Shown here one piece after another: positions 8,387 through 18,932 of a stretch of 30,668 nucleotides of DNA. Numbering within the stretch: the first letter of the stretch is position 1; each line of letters begins with the position of its first letter. The stretch comes from Brachionus plicatilis (lineage: Eukaryota; Rotifera; Eurotatoria; Ploima; Brachionidae). The notes beneath the pieces were generated by a model that saw only the letters and a list, made by a program, of their open reading frames with translations, had not been told where the DNA came from and searched no databases. Where the stretch lies: NCBI GenBank assembly GCA_010279815.1, contig QEOQ01000348.1:411310-441977 (forward strand), given 5' to 3'. Made by a program: the position numbers and the translations under genes.

Positions 8387-10544
8387 TATAAAAATGAAAA
8401 AATAATTGTTTAAAGTGCATATTTATAATTTAAATGTCTTTTTTTTCTGTTTTTTTTTTTAAATTTAAAAAGGTTAATTGAAAATTTCTAAGCTTAAAAT
8501 TTTAAATACTATCACGTTTTCTAAATTGTTATTCCGATAAGATAAACATGATTTTTTATGCTTTGAAGACTTTTCAGAAAAAGGTTCAGATTGAAATTAA
8601 AGTTTAAAAAACATATTTTAACATATTTTTTAAAAGAATCGACATCTTTATTTTCATTCTTCATAGTTTGATGTATACTTTTTTGAATTTTTGAATTTTG
8701 AAATAAAAAAGATTAAAATAAAGTTTAAATAAAGGTCATGTTTGAATTAGCTACCAAGCATTTGTTCAAATAAAAATTAAAAGTTTTTAAACACTTGCCT
8801 ATAGATAAATTTTTTTTGAAAAAATAATGCTTTTTTTACTTAGGTTTTTTATAAATAAATTTGGAAGGAAAATTCATAATCAAAATTAATTGAATCTTCT
8901 CAAAGTAAAATTCAGGTCAGATTCCACCTTTCTGAAAAATTACATGCAAATATTAAAAAAACATTATCTTTTAGATATTTTTTTCTTACAACTATTTTAC
9001 CTTCTCTATTCTAATCAATACGGAAAATTGATTCAGATAGGAAAATAAATTTATAATAATGAAAAATGTTTGATAAATGAGAGAATTAATTAATTAATTA
9101 ATTAATTTTTCAAGTAATCCTGGAATAATTAACCTAGTATAACAGAAAAGAAAAAGTTGAAAAACTTGCGAATTTTTATCACAAATGAAAAAAAATAAAT
9201 TTTTAAATTTTTTTTAGCTTTAAATTATTATTTTAATAAAAAAAAAACTTAACTATTTCTAAATTTATTTTCTTAGACTTGTATTTTAGATGAAAATTTG
9301 TATGTATAAACTAATAAAATTGTCAGAGCAAATTTTAAGTTTTTAGATAAAAATTTTTTTTAACTGTTAACTTTAAGGCCTAAATATTCTAAATACAGTA
9401 AGTAAAATTGATTTTTGCTAAAATTCTTATAATTTATTAAAAATTAAATTAGGAACAAAAAAAATTTGAAAAATTTTGTTGGGTTTTTATTTAATTCATT
9501 TTTTTATTGGGAAAAGAAGTCTAAAAAACTTGTCGAGTCTTCTTCATGTGTAGAGCTTTTTGCATTTTTTTTCTTTTAAACTCACAACTCCCTTGATAAA
9601 AATAAAGTACCTAATTGAAAAAACAAAATTCAAATAACCAAAGACCAGAGATAAATAATTGATTTTATTTTTCGAGAGTTTTGGATAAAATTATTTTAGT
9701 AAAATTAATTTCAGATGAGGATGAGGATGCAGATTCACTGGAAGATGTCAAAGAACCAAAAGAAGTCTAAGATAAACTGAGCAGTTAACATAAACTTTTA
9801 AATCTAATTGGAACAACTTAAAAATTTGGATGACCAAGATATAATTGATAAGAAAAATTCAATTGAATGAATGATCATAGATCAGTTAAAACTCTAATGT
9901 TTACAAAACATAAATAATTAAAATATAATCTTTTTTCAAAAGATTTATTTAATAAAATTAAAATAAATTTGGAATCGATCAGTTTGATATAAGATGTTAT
10001 CAGTTGATTACACAACCGGAAAGTCACTTGTTTTCTTATTCGAAAATTTTTAAGCGACTAAAAATAAAAAAAAAATTAAAAAAGAACAAAAGAAGATTCT
10101 AAAATCATTATTTATTATACTAATTAAAATTTTAATTATTTAGAACCATCATGATTATATAATAAAATTTAATTTGAAAAATGATTGCTTTTTTTAAAAG
10201 ACAAGCTCCACAAGTACTCAAGCATTGTTAAGAAAAAATATTTTAAATCAAGGCTTATTATTTTATTCGCGATAAATGCATGTTAATCTTGTTTTTTTTT
10301 CATATTTTCTTAGAAATTTAATTTTATATGAGAGTAAAGACATTTTTTTGTTGGAGTAAAAGTTAAATTTCGGCTTTATTTTTGGAAGATATCCCATATT
10401 CAGAGTATTTTCTAGCTAAATCAATTTCAATTGTTATAGCATAGAAACAATGTAATTAACTGTAAAAAAAATAAAGGTTGCATTTTGGCTATACTCTTAA
10501 GGTCTTCAAGACGAGTTCACGGTAATAATGCAAAATTCTACGCA
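8387..10544. other. Long AT-rich non-coding stretch
   Basis: No gene, RNA or complete element recognised over about 2.1 kb. It holds an (AATT)n microsatellite at 9084-9106 and a short acidic exon-like frame at 9714-9770 (see findings). The NTPDase promoter must lie at the left edge, but no distinctive motif can be singled out. Confidence 0.5.
9084..9106. repeat. (AATT)n microsatellite
   Basis: About six tandem AATT units. Confidence 0.8.
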
Positions 10545-10750
10545 TCATTCTATACTAAAGAATTAAAAATAACAATAAAAATTATTTGAAATCATTTTAT
10601 TCAAAAAAAGGAGTTTTTACTAGACTTAAGACTACTAGAGTCTTAACTGGTAAAAAATTGCTGCATATTTATTGAAAAGTCAAGGCCAACATGTGTTAAA
10701 GCTTGAATTATGGCTTTCTATCTAATTTTGATTTTTCTATTTTTAAATGC

Positions 10751-10756
10751 TATAAA
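10751..10756 (+). promoter_or_regulatory. TATA box candidate, conserved in both duplicates
   Basis: TATAAA inside AAATGCTATAAAAGCATTT, a small inverted repeat, about 75 bases upstream of the ATG at 10827. The same sequence is found at the matching distance in the other copy (21597-21602). Conservation may only reflect the recent duplication. Confidence 0.4.
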
Positions 10757-10826
10757 AGCATTTTAATCTTGTTTAATTTTTTCATGTTTTTATTGAAAGT
10801 TAAATTTAATTTTTTCAAAAATATTG

Positions 10827-11354
10827 ATGGCTTGTGAAGCTTTTATTTCCTATTGCAAGGATTTTTTCGATTCAAATCAATCTGAAACAGATCTTGATTT
10901 CTCCAAATTGAAAGAAAAATTGCTGCTTATTACTCCAAGAAAATTGAAAATTTCTCCAAGTGATAATCTCAGATCTATAACTTTACAAATGCGAGATGCA
11001 GTTGTTTCAAATTTGGCAATCAATCTTTATTTCGTACAGAATTCAGATTTCAAATTTGCCATTTTCAAAAATTTGTACAATTTGTTGCTCACCACTGGTC
11101 ACTTGGCTGAAAAGCAGCATTTCTCCCATTTAGTTTTTATGCTGCATTTGAGTAAATCAGACATAGATACCAGAGAAGAGTGGTCAAATTTTTTGCAATC
11201 GTTCAATACAATCAACCTAGTAGAAAAAAAAAATGGTGAACTTATGAACATGGTTCAAGACTTCTTTCGCAGTCTTAAAGCCAATGCTCTGGTTTCAAAT
11301 AAAATCGGAGAGTGTGTAGGAGAAATAATCGGAAAGAATGACTTATGCTTTTAG
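10827..11354 (+). pseudogene. Unrecognised gene, copy A: 5' half only, early stop
   Basis: From the first ATG (10827) an open frame of about 175 residues starts MACEAFISYCKDFF and ends GKNDLCF at a TAG. I do not recognise the family. It looks helical and soluble, without signal peptide or membrane segment, with conserved-looking blocks LLTTGHLAEKQHFSHLVF and NLVEKKNGELMNMVQDFF. The copy at 21672 reads GAA (Glu) where this one has TAG and continues for ~145 more residues with an HEVSH motif. After ~11370 copy A has no counterpart of that 3' half. It is therefore truncated and probably a pseudogene, although it retains the 8 bases (11269-11276) that the other copy has lost. A functional short protein cannot be excluded. 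Confidence 0.7.
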
Positions 11355-11370
11355 CTAAACAATTTCCATA

Positions 11371-11761
11371 AAGTTTCTAAATCTCTGAAATTGTTCTAAA
11401 TTTGTAGAACAGCTCGAAGTTACTGGCTCAAGTGCAAATTTTGGAAGAAGAACAAGGGAATGATAGCTTTGGCAAAATATGGTATAATATGTATAAAAAT
11501 CAGAATGGAAAATAAAATAAAACTTATCTAACAGATTAATTGACAACCTGGCCAAATATGTAATTTCATTTAACTCAAGTCTCAAAGAATTAGCATTTCT
11601 ATAAACTCTTGTTCTTGGACTTTTAGGAATTATGTTTTACATGAGAAAATTAAAAGTAAAAAATCAGCGAATGAAGCAATGAAAATGGCTCTATTTATTA
11701 CCGTATAACCTAAAGGGTAGACTTCAGAATTTAAGACAGAGTTTTTAGGTATGTTTTTTAA
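11371..11761. other. Sequence replacing the missing 3' half of copy A
   Basis: Not similar to the matching part of copy B. A minus-strand open frame (11355-11585) exists but looks like chance. No element ends can be defined. Confidence 0.4.
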
Positions 11762-12914
11762 TAGTGCTTGATATCGATAACTTCGAACGATAAAAATAAC
11801 ATTTCGATATCGTCCAGAGGTATCGATTTTTTATCGATATCGACCAAAAGTATCGATATTTTATCGATATCGACCAAAAGTATCGATATTTATTGATATC
11901 GTCTAAAGGTATCGATACTAATTAATTAACTAACTGTTCCTGATAATTTTTTTAAATTAAGGATTTTTTAAAATAATATTTGAACATTAACTAATTTTTT
12001 TAGTTTTTTGTAATTTTTAAAATCGTCGTAATTCACTAAATCCAAACAAAGTTAAAAAATAATGATTCTTTACCAAACAGAAAAAAATAAAGTAAAACTG
12101 AATACAGATTTCTGCTTAAAAAAACTATAAAATGAATAAAAAAATTTTTATTTAAGTAAATCATAAATCCTAAATAATGAAAATTAATTCAAGAAAATTT
12201 TATTAGAATAAGGAAGCTTTTTAATTAAAATTATTAATTTAATTATTCATTTTCATTTTTACATTCAATTTTATATATAAATTTTTATTTTAAGTGTAAT
12301 TTATTCAAATTGAATTTAAAAATCAAATAATTTATCAGAAAACTTGGCAAATATCGATACCATCGGATGATATCGATAATATATCAATACCCTTGGATGA
12401 TATCGATAATATATCGATACCCTTGGATGATATCGATAATATATGGATACCTTTGGAAAATATCAATAAAATATCGATACTTTTAGGGGTTGTGAAGTTC
12501 GTTTCAATTCGATCGTTTCAATTCAGATAAACTTGAATAACTTTTTTACTAAAAGAGATAATTTAGTTCTATAAAATGCTCAATTATAAGCAAATTTGCT
12601 TAATTCAGTAAAATAAGTCTGCAAAATACTCTGCAATTTTATGCATTTTGCACGCCATTAAAAAGTATTCTAATCACTTTTGCAAGTATATTGCAGAGTT
12701 TTTGCAGACATATATTTTCGGATTAAGCAAAGTTGCTTAAACATTAAGCATTTTCCAGAACTAAATTATTCCTTATAGTAAAAAAGTTATTCAAATTTTT
12801 CTGAATTGAAACGATCGAATTGAAATGAACTTCACAACCCCATACTTTTAGACGATGTCGATTTTGAAAATATCGATATCTTCAATCGATATTCGTTATC
12901 GATATCAAGCACTA
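11762..12914. mobile_element. TATCGAT-repeat inverted-repeat transposon, interrupted
   Basis: Starts TAGTGCTTGATATCGATAAC and ends GTTATCGATATCAAGCACTA, exact reverse complements. Both subterminal regions (11770-11925 and 12350-12480 plus 12842-12900) are made of imperfect tandem ~30-bp units centred on TATCGAT, with opposite orientation at the two ends. The flanks GTTTTTTAA (11753-11761) and ATTTTTTAA (12915-12923) agree at 8 of 9 bases, suggesting a 9-bp target-site duplication (Mutator-like), with the caveat that the flank is T-rich. There is no coding frame in the centre. A second element (12486-12841) sits inside its right end. Confidence 0.75.
12486..12841. mobile_element. Miniature inverted-repeat element nested in the TATCGAT element
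   Basis: Terminal repeats GGGGTTGTGAAGTTCGTTTC at the left and the complementary GAACTTCACAACCCC at the right. Pairing continues inward for most of the 356 bp (for example CTGCAAAATACTCTGC against GCAGAGTTTTTGCAG). Exact 9-bp direct repeats ATACTTTTA flank it at 12477-12485 and 12842-12850. Removing the insert and one repeat restores a TATCGAT unit matching those of the host element. Long terminal repeats with a 9-bp duplication fit a Mutator-like miniature element. Confidence 0.85.
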
Positions 12915-14168
12915 ATTTTTTAAGAACATAAGAACAGAAAAATTCTTTCAATTTTCAAAGGACTTGAAAATTGTTTTTTGACGAAGATGAAACCATGCTT
13001 TTAATTTTTTACTTAAAATTTTTAAAAAAATTATCAAATAAGAAATAAAAAATATATGTAACATTATAGTTGTAAAATTAGGCATTGGTAGAATTAACAT
13101 AGTTTTCGTTTATTTTTAAAAAAAATAAATTTTGATAAATTTTAAAAAAAATTTGAAATGATTAATTAATTTATATTTCTGCAAATTCAATTAGGAAAAT
13201 AAATGATTTTCATCATATTTTTTTATCCTGGAAATCTTGGAAATATTAAAAAAGCTTTTTAGTTTCCAGTTATATTTATTAAATGTAGCGGTATCTTGTT
13301 TTAGGAAATAAGATCAAATGGTATTTTGTTTATAATGAAAGTTTAATGGTCATGTAAATACCGTAATTATTTTTCTTTTTCATTTTTTTGCTGTTGTTAT
13401 ATTTGTTACAACGTAGCAGGATTCTCTTATTTAAATTTATCTTTTTTAATTTTTATGTTTACCTTTTAAAACTTTATCTAAAGTTAAATTAGAAAAACCT
13501 TCATTGTTTAAATATTCAAGCGTTGGCTTAATTAGAAACAATGCCAGAATTTTATAAATTTAAACTTTATATTTTTGTTTAGTTTTTAGCTTTTAATTTT
13601 TAGTTTTTGAATAAAAAATTTTAAAAAAGAAACTAAATTTAAATTAGCTTAAACCTCTGAAGTTATAGTCTTCGGTTCGAACATATTTTTTTAATAAATA
13701 AAAATACAGCAGTGAAACAATTAGTGCAACACACTAATAATTTCACCTTGTTTTCCCTGAAATAATATCTTTGTTTTCTTTTTTTTTTAGTAATTCAAAT
13801 CAATAATCAATTTAAATCTTATTGATGTCTTTTTTATTATCTTTTTTTTTTACATGAGAAAAGTTATTACATATAAAAAGGTGCAACTAAATGTGTTGCA
13901 CTATGTTGCAGGATTTTTCTTAAATATATTTTATTATCTTTATTATTAATTTATAAAAATAGGAAGAGTCAATTTAATTTGAATTTCACAATACCGAAAA
14001 ATATTTAAAGATTAACTAAAAGACTCTGTCTTTGGTTTAAAACCCTAAAATTGCAGCATTTTTGAAAAAAAATTTTTTACCCTCGAATGGTGAAACTGAG
14101 GTCAATAGTCAATGCATTTTGGATTGTAAATAAAATATAAACTAAAACTAGCTTCCACACAATTTTTA
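12915..14168. other. AT-rich non-coding stretch
   Basis: No gene seen. There are short inverted motifs around GTGCAACACAC (13720) and TGTGTTGCAC (13893), whose ends cannot be defined. Confidence 0.45.
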
Positions 14169-14529
14169 GTTTTGTGAAGTTCAGAATAAAAGAACAGAAC
14201 AAAGTTTAAAAAAATTAAATAACTTTTTTTCAAAAAGTTTAAAATTAATTAAGTGAATGCAGAATGGTGCAACTTTCAAAGTTGCATCAACTGTCAAAGT
14301 CTGCTAATGATGTGCAAAATCTCTGCAAAATGCCCTACGCTCGATTATTTTGAAATTTAATTTCTGCTTAACTCTGCAAATTTAGCAGACCTTGATATTT
14401 GATGCAACTTTGAATGTTGTACTAAGTTGCACTTACAGAATTAAGTTTAAACATTTAGAAAAAAAGTTATTCAATTTTTTTACATTTTTTTCTGTTCTTT
14501 TTATCATTTTGTACTGAATTTCACAAACC
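14169..14529. mobile_element. Miniature inverted-repeat element, relative of 12486-12841
   Basis: The ends GTTTTGTGAAGTTCAG and CTGAATTTCACAAACC are near-exact complements, and the body is a long imperfect palindrome (AGTTGCATCAACTGTCAAAG region against GCAGACCTTGATATTTGATG). The flanks CAATTTTTA (14160-14168) and CAATTTTTT (14530-14538) match at 8 of 9. The ends share TTGTGAAGTTC with the element at 12486, so they are one family. A half-copy is at 1575-1745. Confidence 0.7.
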
Positions 14530-15528
14530 CAATTTTTTTTCTCTCTATTTATTATTCTCCCTTTCCTCTTGCTCAACTCTTATTTTCATTTCTTCTAGAT
14601 AATCCTTTTAGATATAAATATTTGATTCCTTTTTTCTGCTAGATTTTAATCAGTGATTTCGAATAAATTATGATATTTTTTTGCTTTTTCTTGGCGAACA
14701 TAAACTTTGAAAATAATTTCTCTTCTCCCTCAACGATGTAGAATAAGAAAAGATAGAAGAAATAATAATGTATCAATTAGACAATATCGATTTTCTTCTA
14801 ACGATAACTTTTGTGAATAAATTTAGAAAAGGGAATATGTAATGCAAAATAGATCCACAAAAAAGATTTATAGAAGTTCAATGAAATCCAAAAGCTAAAT
14901 TTATTTCCCTTTAAAGTTATTTCCAAAATTAGATTTTTTAAGAAAAGAAAAAATTTAAAAAATTTAGATTAAAAATAAGAGGTAAAATAATTATGAAATA
15001 AGAAATTAACAAATCATCAATAAAAGAGTATTTTATTAATTCATTTTTAATTATTTTTTAGTTTTTAAACCATATATTGCTCATACAGAGCTCAATGAAG
15101 TCGGAAATGTCATTGTTTGACATTAAAGCCATTTTATAGGACTTTTTGAATTGAAAATTTTTTTAATATGGTTGAAAAACTTTCTTTAAAGTGTTTTGAG
15201 AGGGCAAAAAAGTCTTGGTAGCGGTATTTTAATAAAAACTCATCTTAATTAGAAGCGGATGCAGCCAGTCGTGGTCCAGAGCAGGGCCCTGGTTTAGGGA
15301 ACAAGGGCTTAGGTCGAAGGGGTCCGGATCGAAGCCCTGGTTTAGGATTTCTGGTAAGCAGAAGGTTAGGGTATTTTTAATAAATTAGTCTCAACTTTAA
15401 TTTAGGGGTTTATTTTTATTAAATTTAGCGAAAAGTTTATTAAAATTAGCGGTGAGGAAAATTATGGGCCTGTTGTAAGGTCAGTTTAGTTTTCATTGAT
15501 TTTTTGGTTTATATCAGCATTTTCATTG
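14530..15528. other. Non-coding stretch with one GC-rich island
   Basis: Mostly A/T-rich. It contains a pyrimidine-rich patch near 14535-14600 and the GC-rich exon-like segment 15253-15353, listed separately. Confidence 0.45.
15253..15353 (+). other. GC-rich candidate exon with splice-like borders
   Basis: A 101-bp segment far richer in G/C than its surroundings. It is preceded by TTAATTAG (possible acceptor) and followed by GTAAGC (good donor, CTG|GTAAGC). One frame is open throughout and reads GPGLGNKGLGRRGPDRSPGL, with CCCTGGTTTAGG occurring twice about 54 bases apart. No neighbouring exons are identified. It could also be the end of an unrecognised transposon. Confidence 0.3.
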
Positions 15529-15536
15529 AATTTTTA

Positions 15537-16253
15537 CAGACTTGGGAACAGTATAAGAAAAATCAGTATCAGTCAGTATTCAGTATTGAGGATGAAATTC
15601 AGTATCGAAATCAGCTAGTACCAGTATTAAGGCTATCAGTATAAAATCATGTTTTTAAAAAAAAATTTAAATTTTCTAACAAAATATTTCAGTCTTTTTG
15701 TCAATTTTGTGACCATTCAGATAAAAATACAAAAACAAACAAATAAAGTTTATATCGGACTAATTTTAAAATTTTTTTAAAATTTAACAAAAAAAAATAG
15801 AATTTTTATTTTTATAGGTAGTCCTTATTACATTTTAAGAACATTAAATTTGAAAGGTTATTGTATGTGAATCGACTTCGATGTGGTCTCATTAAAAATC
15901 CAGATACCGAAAATACCTGTTCGATCTTTGCTGAGGTAGCCTGAATACAAAAAATTTCCCTGGATACTATTAACCGCCCCTTTTATTTTTGTTTGTTTTT
16001 AAAAAAATTATATCCATTTTACATAAACATGTAAATTGATGAAACAAAAAAAAAAATTATGTTTCAAAATTAATTTGACATTTTAAAATTTTTTTTCTAA
16101 TTTTCAGTTTTTTCCAGTAATACTGAAATACTGACTATCAGCTCCAGTCAGTAGCAATATTTTAACGATCAGTATCAGTAACAGTATCAGTAATACTGAA
16201 TACTGAAATATACTGATACTAATCATTATAATACTGTCAGTATCCCAAGTCTG
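15537..16253. mobile_element. hAT-like non-autonomous transposon
   Basis: Ends CAGACTTGGGA and TCCCAAGTCTG, with perfect 8-bp direct repeats AATTTTTA at 15529-15536 and 16254-16261. CAG-type ends with an 8-bp duplication are characteristic of the hAT superfamily. Both subterminal regions are dense in CAGTATT/AATACTG and CAGTATCAGT motifs, in opposite orientation at each end, a layout seen in transposase-binding regions. No transposase frame lies in the 717 bp, so it is non-autonomous. Confidence 0.85.
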
Positions 16254-17380
16254 AATTTTTAACAAGATTTTTCAATTTAAATTTTCTTTTAGAAAGATTC
16301 ATAACATTATTTGCTTTATTTCTTTTCTTTTAAAAATATCTTAAATTAATATACTGAACAATAAAAAACAAATTACTAAGCCATTGGGTACACCTGTAGT
16401 CATTATCGCTAATATGGCCATCAATGTTAACTTTCAATTTCCATAAATCCATTGAATAAAGAGGTTGATTTTAATAATCGAGCTTTGACTATTTTTGTTA
16501 TATTAAATGACTCATCTATTCTTTCGATGAGATAAAAAAGATTCCTTAACCCGATTACTGCTGAATGAAAAACTATATAGTCTTAGAAAGAAAATGTACT
16601 CAAGTATATTTGCTTGTCATACAAATAAGTCCGTAACAAGTTGTTTGAAAGTCACAAGTCCCAAGTAATATCCAAGTCCGGGTTTTTAAATTTTGAATAC
16701 TGAAGAAGAATTGTGAAATATGGAAAATCTATTTGGAAAATTTATATGAAGAGTATAATAATTTTTTGATTCGAGGCCTGATCTAGCAAATTTAAAAAAA
16801 AAAGTATGGATTTGGACTTTTTTTTGGGACTTTAAACAACTCTGGTCTATAATTTAATTGATCTTGTGTTGATAAAGATATATGGTTATTTTTGCAGTTT
16901 TCCATTCTTTGGTAAATCTACCTTGTCCAAAACTAAAGTTAAAAGGATGACCACATAACCAATTAAAGTAACTAAAGTAACCACATATTCAATTAAAAAA
17001 TAACATATTTATTATGACAATATATAATTTAAAAAGAATGTAATTTATTAAACACAATTAATAGAACTATTACAAAATGAATGAGTTCATCTCTAATATA
17101 ATAAAAAAATAATTTTCTTATTACAAATTGAACAATTTAATTAAGAAAAAAACACAGATAAATTTATTATTTTTTTCTGCAACCACTTGGATAATAAAGA
17201 ATTGGTTCGGCGTCTACTATGGATGCCCATAAGAAAACTTTCCTTAGACTTAACCTGAGATTCTATATTTTATTATCTGTATTTTTTTTAGTATTTTGAA
17301 GTTAAAAAGTAATTTTTAGCTAATTAGATTTTTGTATTAAATAATTGTACTAAGCTTATGCTCCTTCAGAATAATAAATA
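16254..17380. other. AT-rich non-coding stretch with a small inverted repeat
   Basis: An imperfect inverted repeat lies at about 16638-16843 (AAGTTGTTTGAAAGTC against GGGACTTTAAACAACT), probably another decayed miniature element. A short coding-like frame on the minus strand at 17167-17262 is listed separately. Confidence 0.45.
17167..17262 (-). other. Candidate terminal exon relic
   Basis: A frame of about 31 codons on the minus strand, ending at TAA (17167-17169), contains VFLWASIVDAEPILYYPSGC and a basic end. Composition is unlike the A/T background, and an acceptor-like CTCAG precedes it. I do not recognise the family, and no partner exon is found upstream. Confidence 0.3.
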
Positions 17381-17965
17381 CAGTACTGCTACGATAAACT
17401 GTTTTTACGTAATTTCACGTAAAATTACCGGAAATTACGTAAATTTTTGTAAAAAGTAAAAATTCCAATAAATACTATTTTTTTTGAGAATTTTGACATT
17501 TTTTGACTTTTTTGAAATTTTTTGGTCCTGAATTCGAAAAAAAAAATTACTTTTTTTCACGTAATTTTACGTGAAATTTTATTTAATAGTGGTAATTTTT
17601 AGTAAAAAAAAAGTAAAAAAAAGTAAATTTAAAGCAACAAACAAAAACACAAAAATAAAAAGTGTTCAATTAAACACATTTAAACATAATTCAATGATTC
17701 GACCAATCTTCATTTATTTCTATTAACACTTTAATTTATATTAATAATTTTTTAAAGATTAAATTTATAGTATTTCCTGGTAAAGTTCTGCTCTTAAAAA
17801 TCTTAAAAAATTCTAAAGTAAAATCTTTTCTTCATACTCTGTATCTTACAGCATAATTGGTTTGGAATTTTTACTTTTTACAAAAATTTACGTAATTACC
17901 GGTAATTTTACGTGAAATTACGTAAAATCCGGTAAATTTACTTTTTTTTCTTTGGTAAAATTACG
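17381..17965. mobile_element. Inverted-repeat element related to the CAGTACTG family
   Basis: Begins TA then CAGTACTG at 17381. The segments 17406-17466 and 17862-17921 are inverted repeats of about 60 bases with one mismatch noticed, made of ACGTAATTTCACGTAAAATT-type sequence. The right terminus is not clear. The shared terminal octamer and TTTACGTAAAATTAC-rich body link it to 5234-6438. Confidence 0.6.
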
Positions 17966-17974
17966 TAATTTTAC

Positions 17975-18412
17975 GTTTAGTTTGGCGGGCTACTTTTTAG
18001 CCCGTTTAGTAACCGTTTAATTTTATACGGGCGGACAAAGTTCAAATTTTGGCGGAATGGTTTTGAATTTAATAAAAATACTTTTCTTAAATAATTAATT
18101 ACAAATAAATTTTAAAATATTTTTCAAAAAACGGACTTGATAATAATTTTTTTTTTTAGGTCAAATTTTTAATTTGAATATTTGTCGTTCCAGCTAGTTA
18201 TTAATGCGACCAAATAATCTTTTTGCCGTTCCAGGTAGTTATTGTTGCTGCTTCGTTAAAGTCAAAGTCACTAAAAAAAAGTTTTTTTAAATAATATAGA
18301 AAAAATTTATTTTCTATAAATTATTTAAATCTAGACCGTTACTAAACGGGCCAAGAACCCCGTTGAACCGCCCGTCTATTGGACCGGTTAGCTCTGTCCG
18401 CATCCAACACTA
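17975..18412. mobile_element. Decayed element with GC-rich ends
   Basis: GC-rich patches at both sides contain the inverted motif GCCCGTTTAGTAAC (around 18000 on plus, around 18335-18352 on minus). The right end reads TGTCCGCATCCAACACTA. The termini do not match well enough to define boundaries, so this is tentative. Confidence 0.35.
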
Positions 18413-18508
18413 ATTATTAAGGACTACAGTGCTTAAGAAATACAATGCAAATATCATTTTTTATCTAATTTTACGTATTTTTGGTAAGATTACATAATCT
18501 TACATAAA

Positions 18509-18634
18509 ATGTAGTTCGTAAAAAAATGTGATTTCTTTTCTCAAAATCAAAATAAATGGTGTTTAAATCAAAAATTTTTAAATTAATAGATAATTTTTTA
18601 GACTCAATGAAAGTAAATTGTTTTATTATCCATC
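18509..18634 (+). repeat. Duplicate of the WD40 copy 3 start region, cut by the gap
   Basis: These 126 bases equal 18835-18960 with one difference noticed (A at 18580, G at 18906). They include the start codon of the WD40 leader (ATG at 18607) and stop at the N run. This could be a tandem duplication or an assembly duplicate of the same locus. Confidence 0.85.
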
Positions 18635-18819
18635 NNNNNNNNNNNNNNNNNNNNNNNNNNNNNNNNNNNNNNNNNNNNNNNNNNNNNNNNNNNNNNNNNN
18701 NNNNNNNNNNNNNNNNNNNNNNNNNNNNNNNNNNNNNNNNNNNNNNNNNNNNNNNNNNNNNNNNNNNNNNNNNNNNNNNNNNNNNNNNNNNNNNNNNNNN
18801 NNNNNNNNNNNNNNNNNNN
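18635..18819. other. Assembly gap (185 N)
   Basis: A run of undetermined bases. Open frames crossing it have no meaning. Confidence 0.99.
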
Positions 18820-18932
18820 AATAAAAATCTTGCCATGTAGTTCGTAAAAAAATGTGATTTCTTTTCTCAAAATCAAAATAAATGGTGTTTAAATCAAAAA
18901 TTTTTGAATTAATAGATAATTTTTTAGACTCA

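Larger units (their letters stand above)
10545..11370 (+). repeat. Segmental duplication, left copy
   Basis: Matches 21375-22205 in the same orientation. Shared landmarks are AATTAAAAATAA, GGAGTTTT, AGTCTTAACTG, AATTGCTGCATATT, GACATGTGTTAAG (as CAACATGTGTTAA here), TTTCTATCTAATTTTG, and then nearly the whole coding stretch. Similarity is highest in the coding part and stops abruptly just after AACAATTTCC near 11370. Upstream differences are mainly small indels. Confidence 0.85.

Noticed and set aside
11355..11585. 76-codon minus-strand frame beside copy A
   Set aside because: Composition is ordinary for A/T-rich chance frames, and no paralogue or motif is visible.
13660..13690. GGTTCGAAC, like the B box of a tRNA
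   Set aside because: The flanking bases do not form a T stem, and no acceptor stem or convincing A box is found.
18471..18876. Several open frames spanning the N run
   Set aside because: They are open only because N codons cannot be stops.
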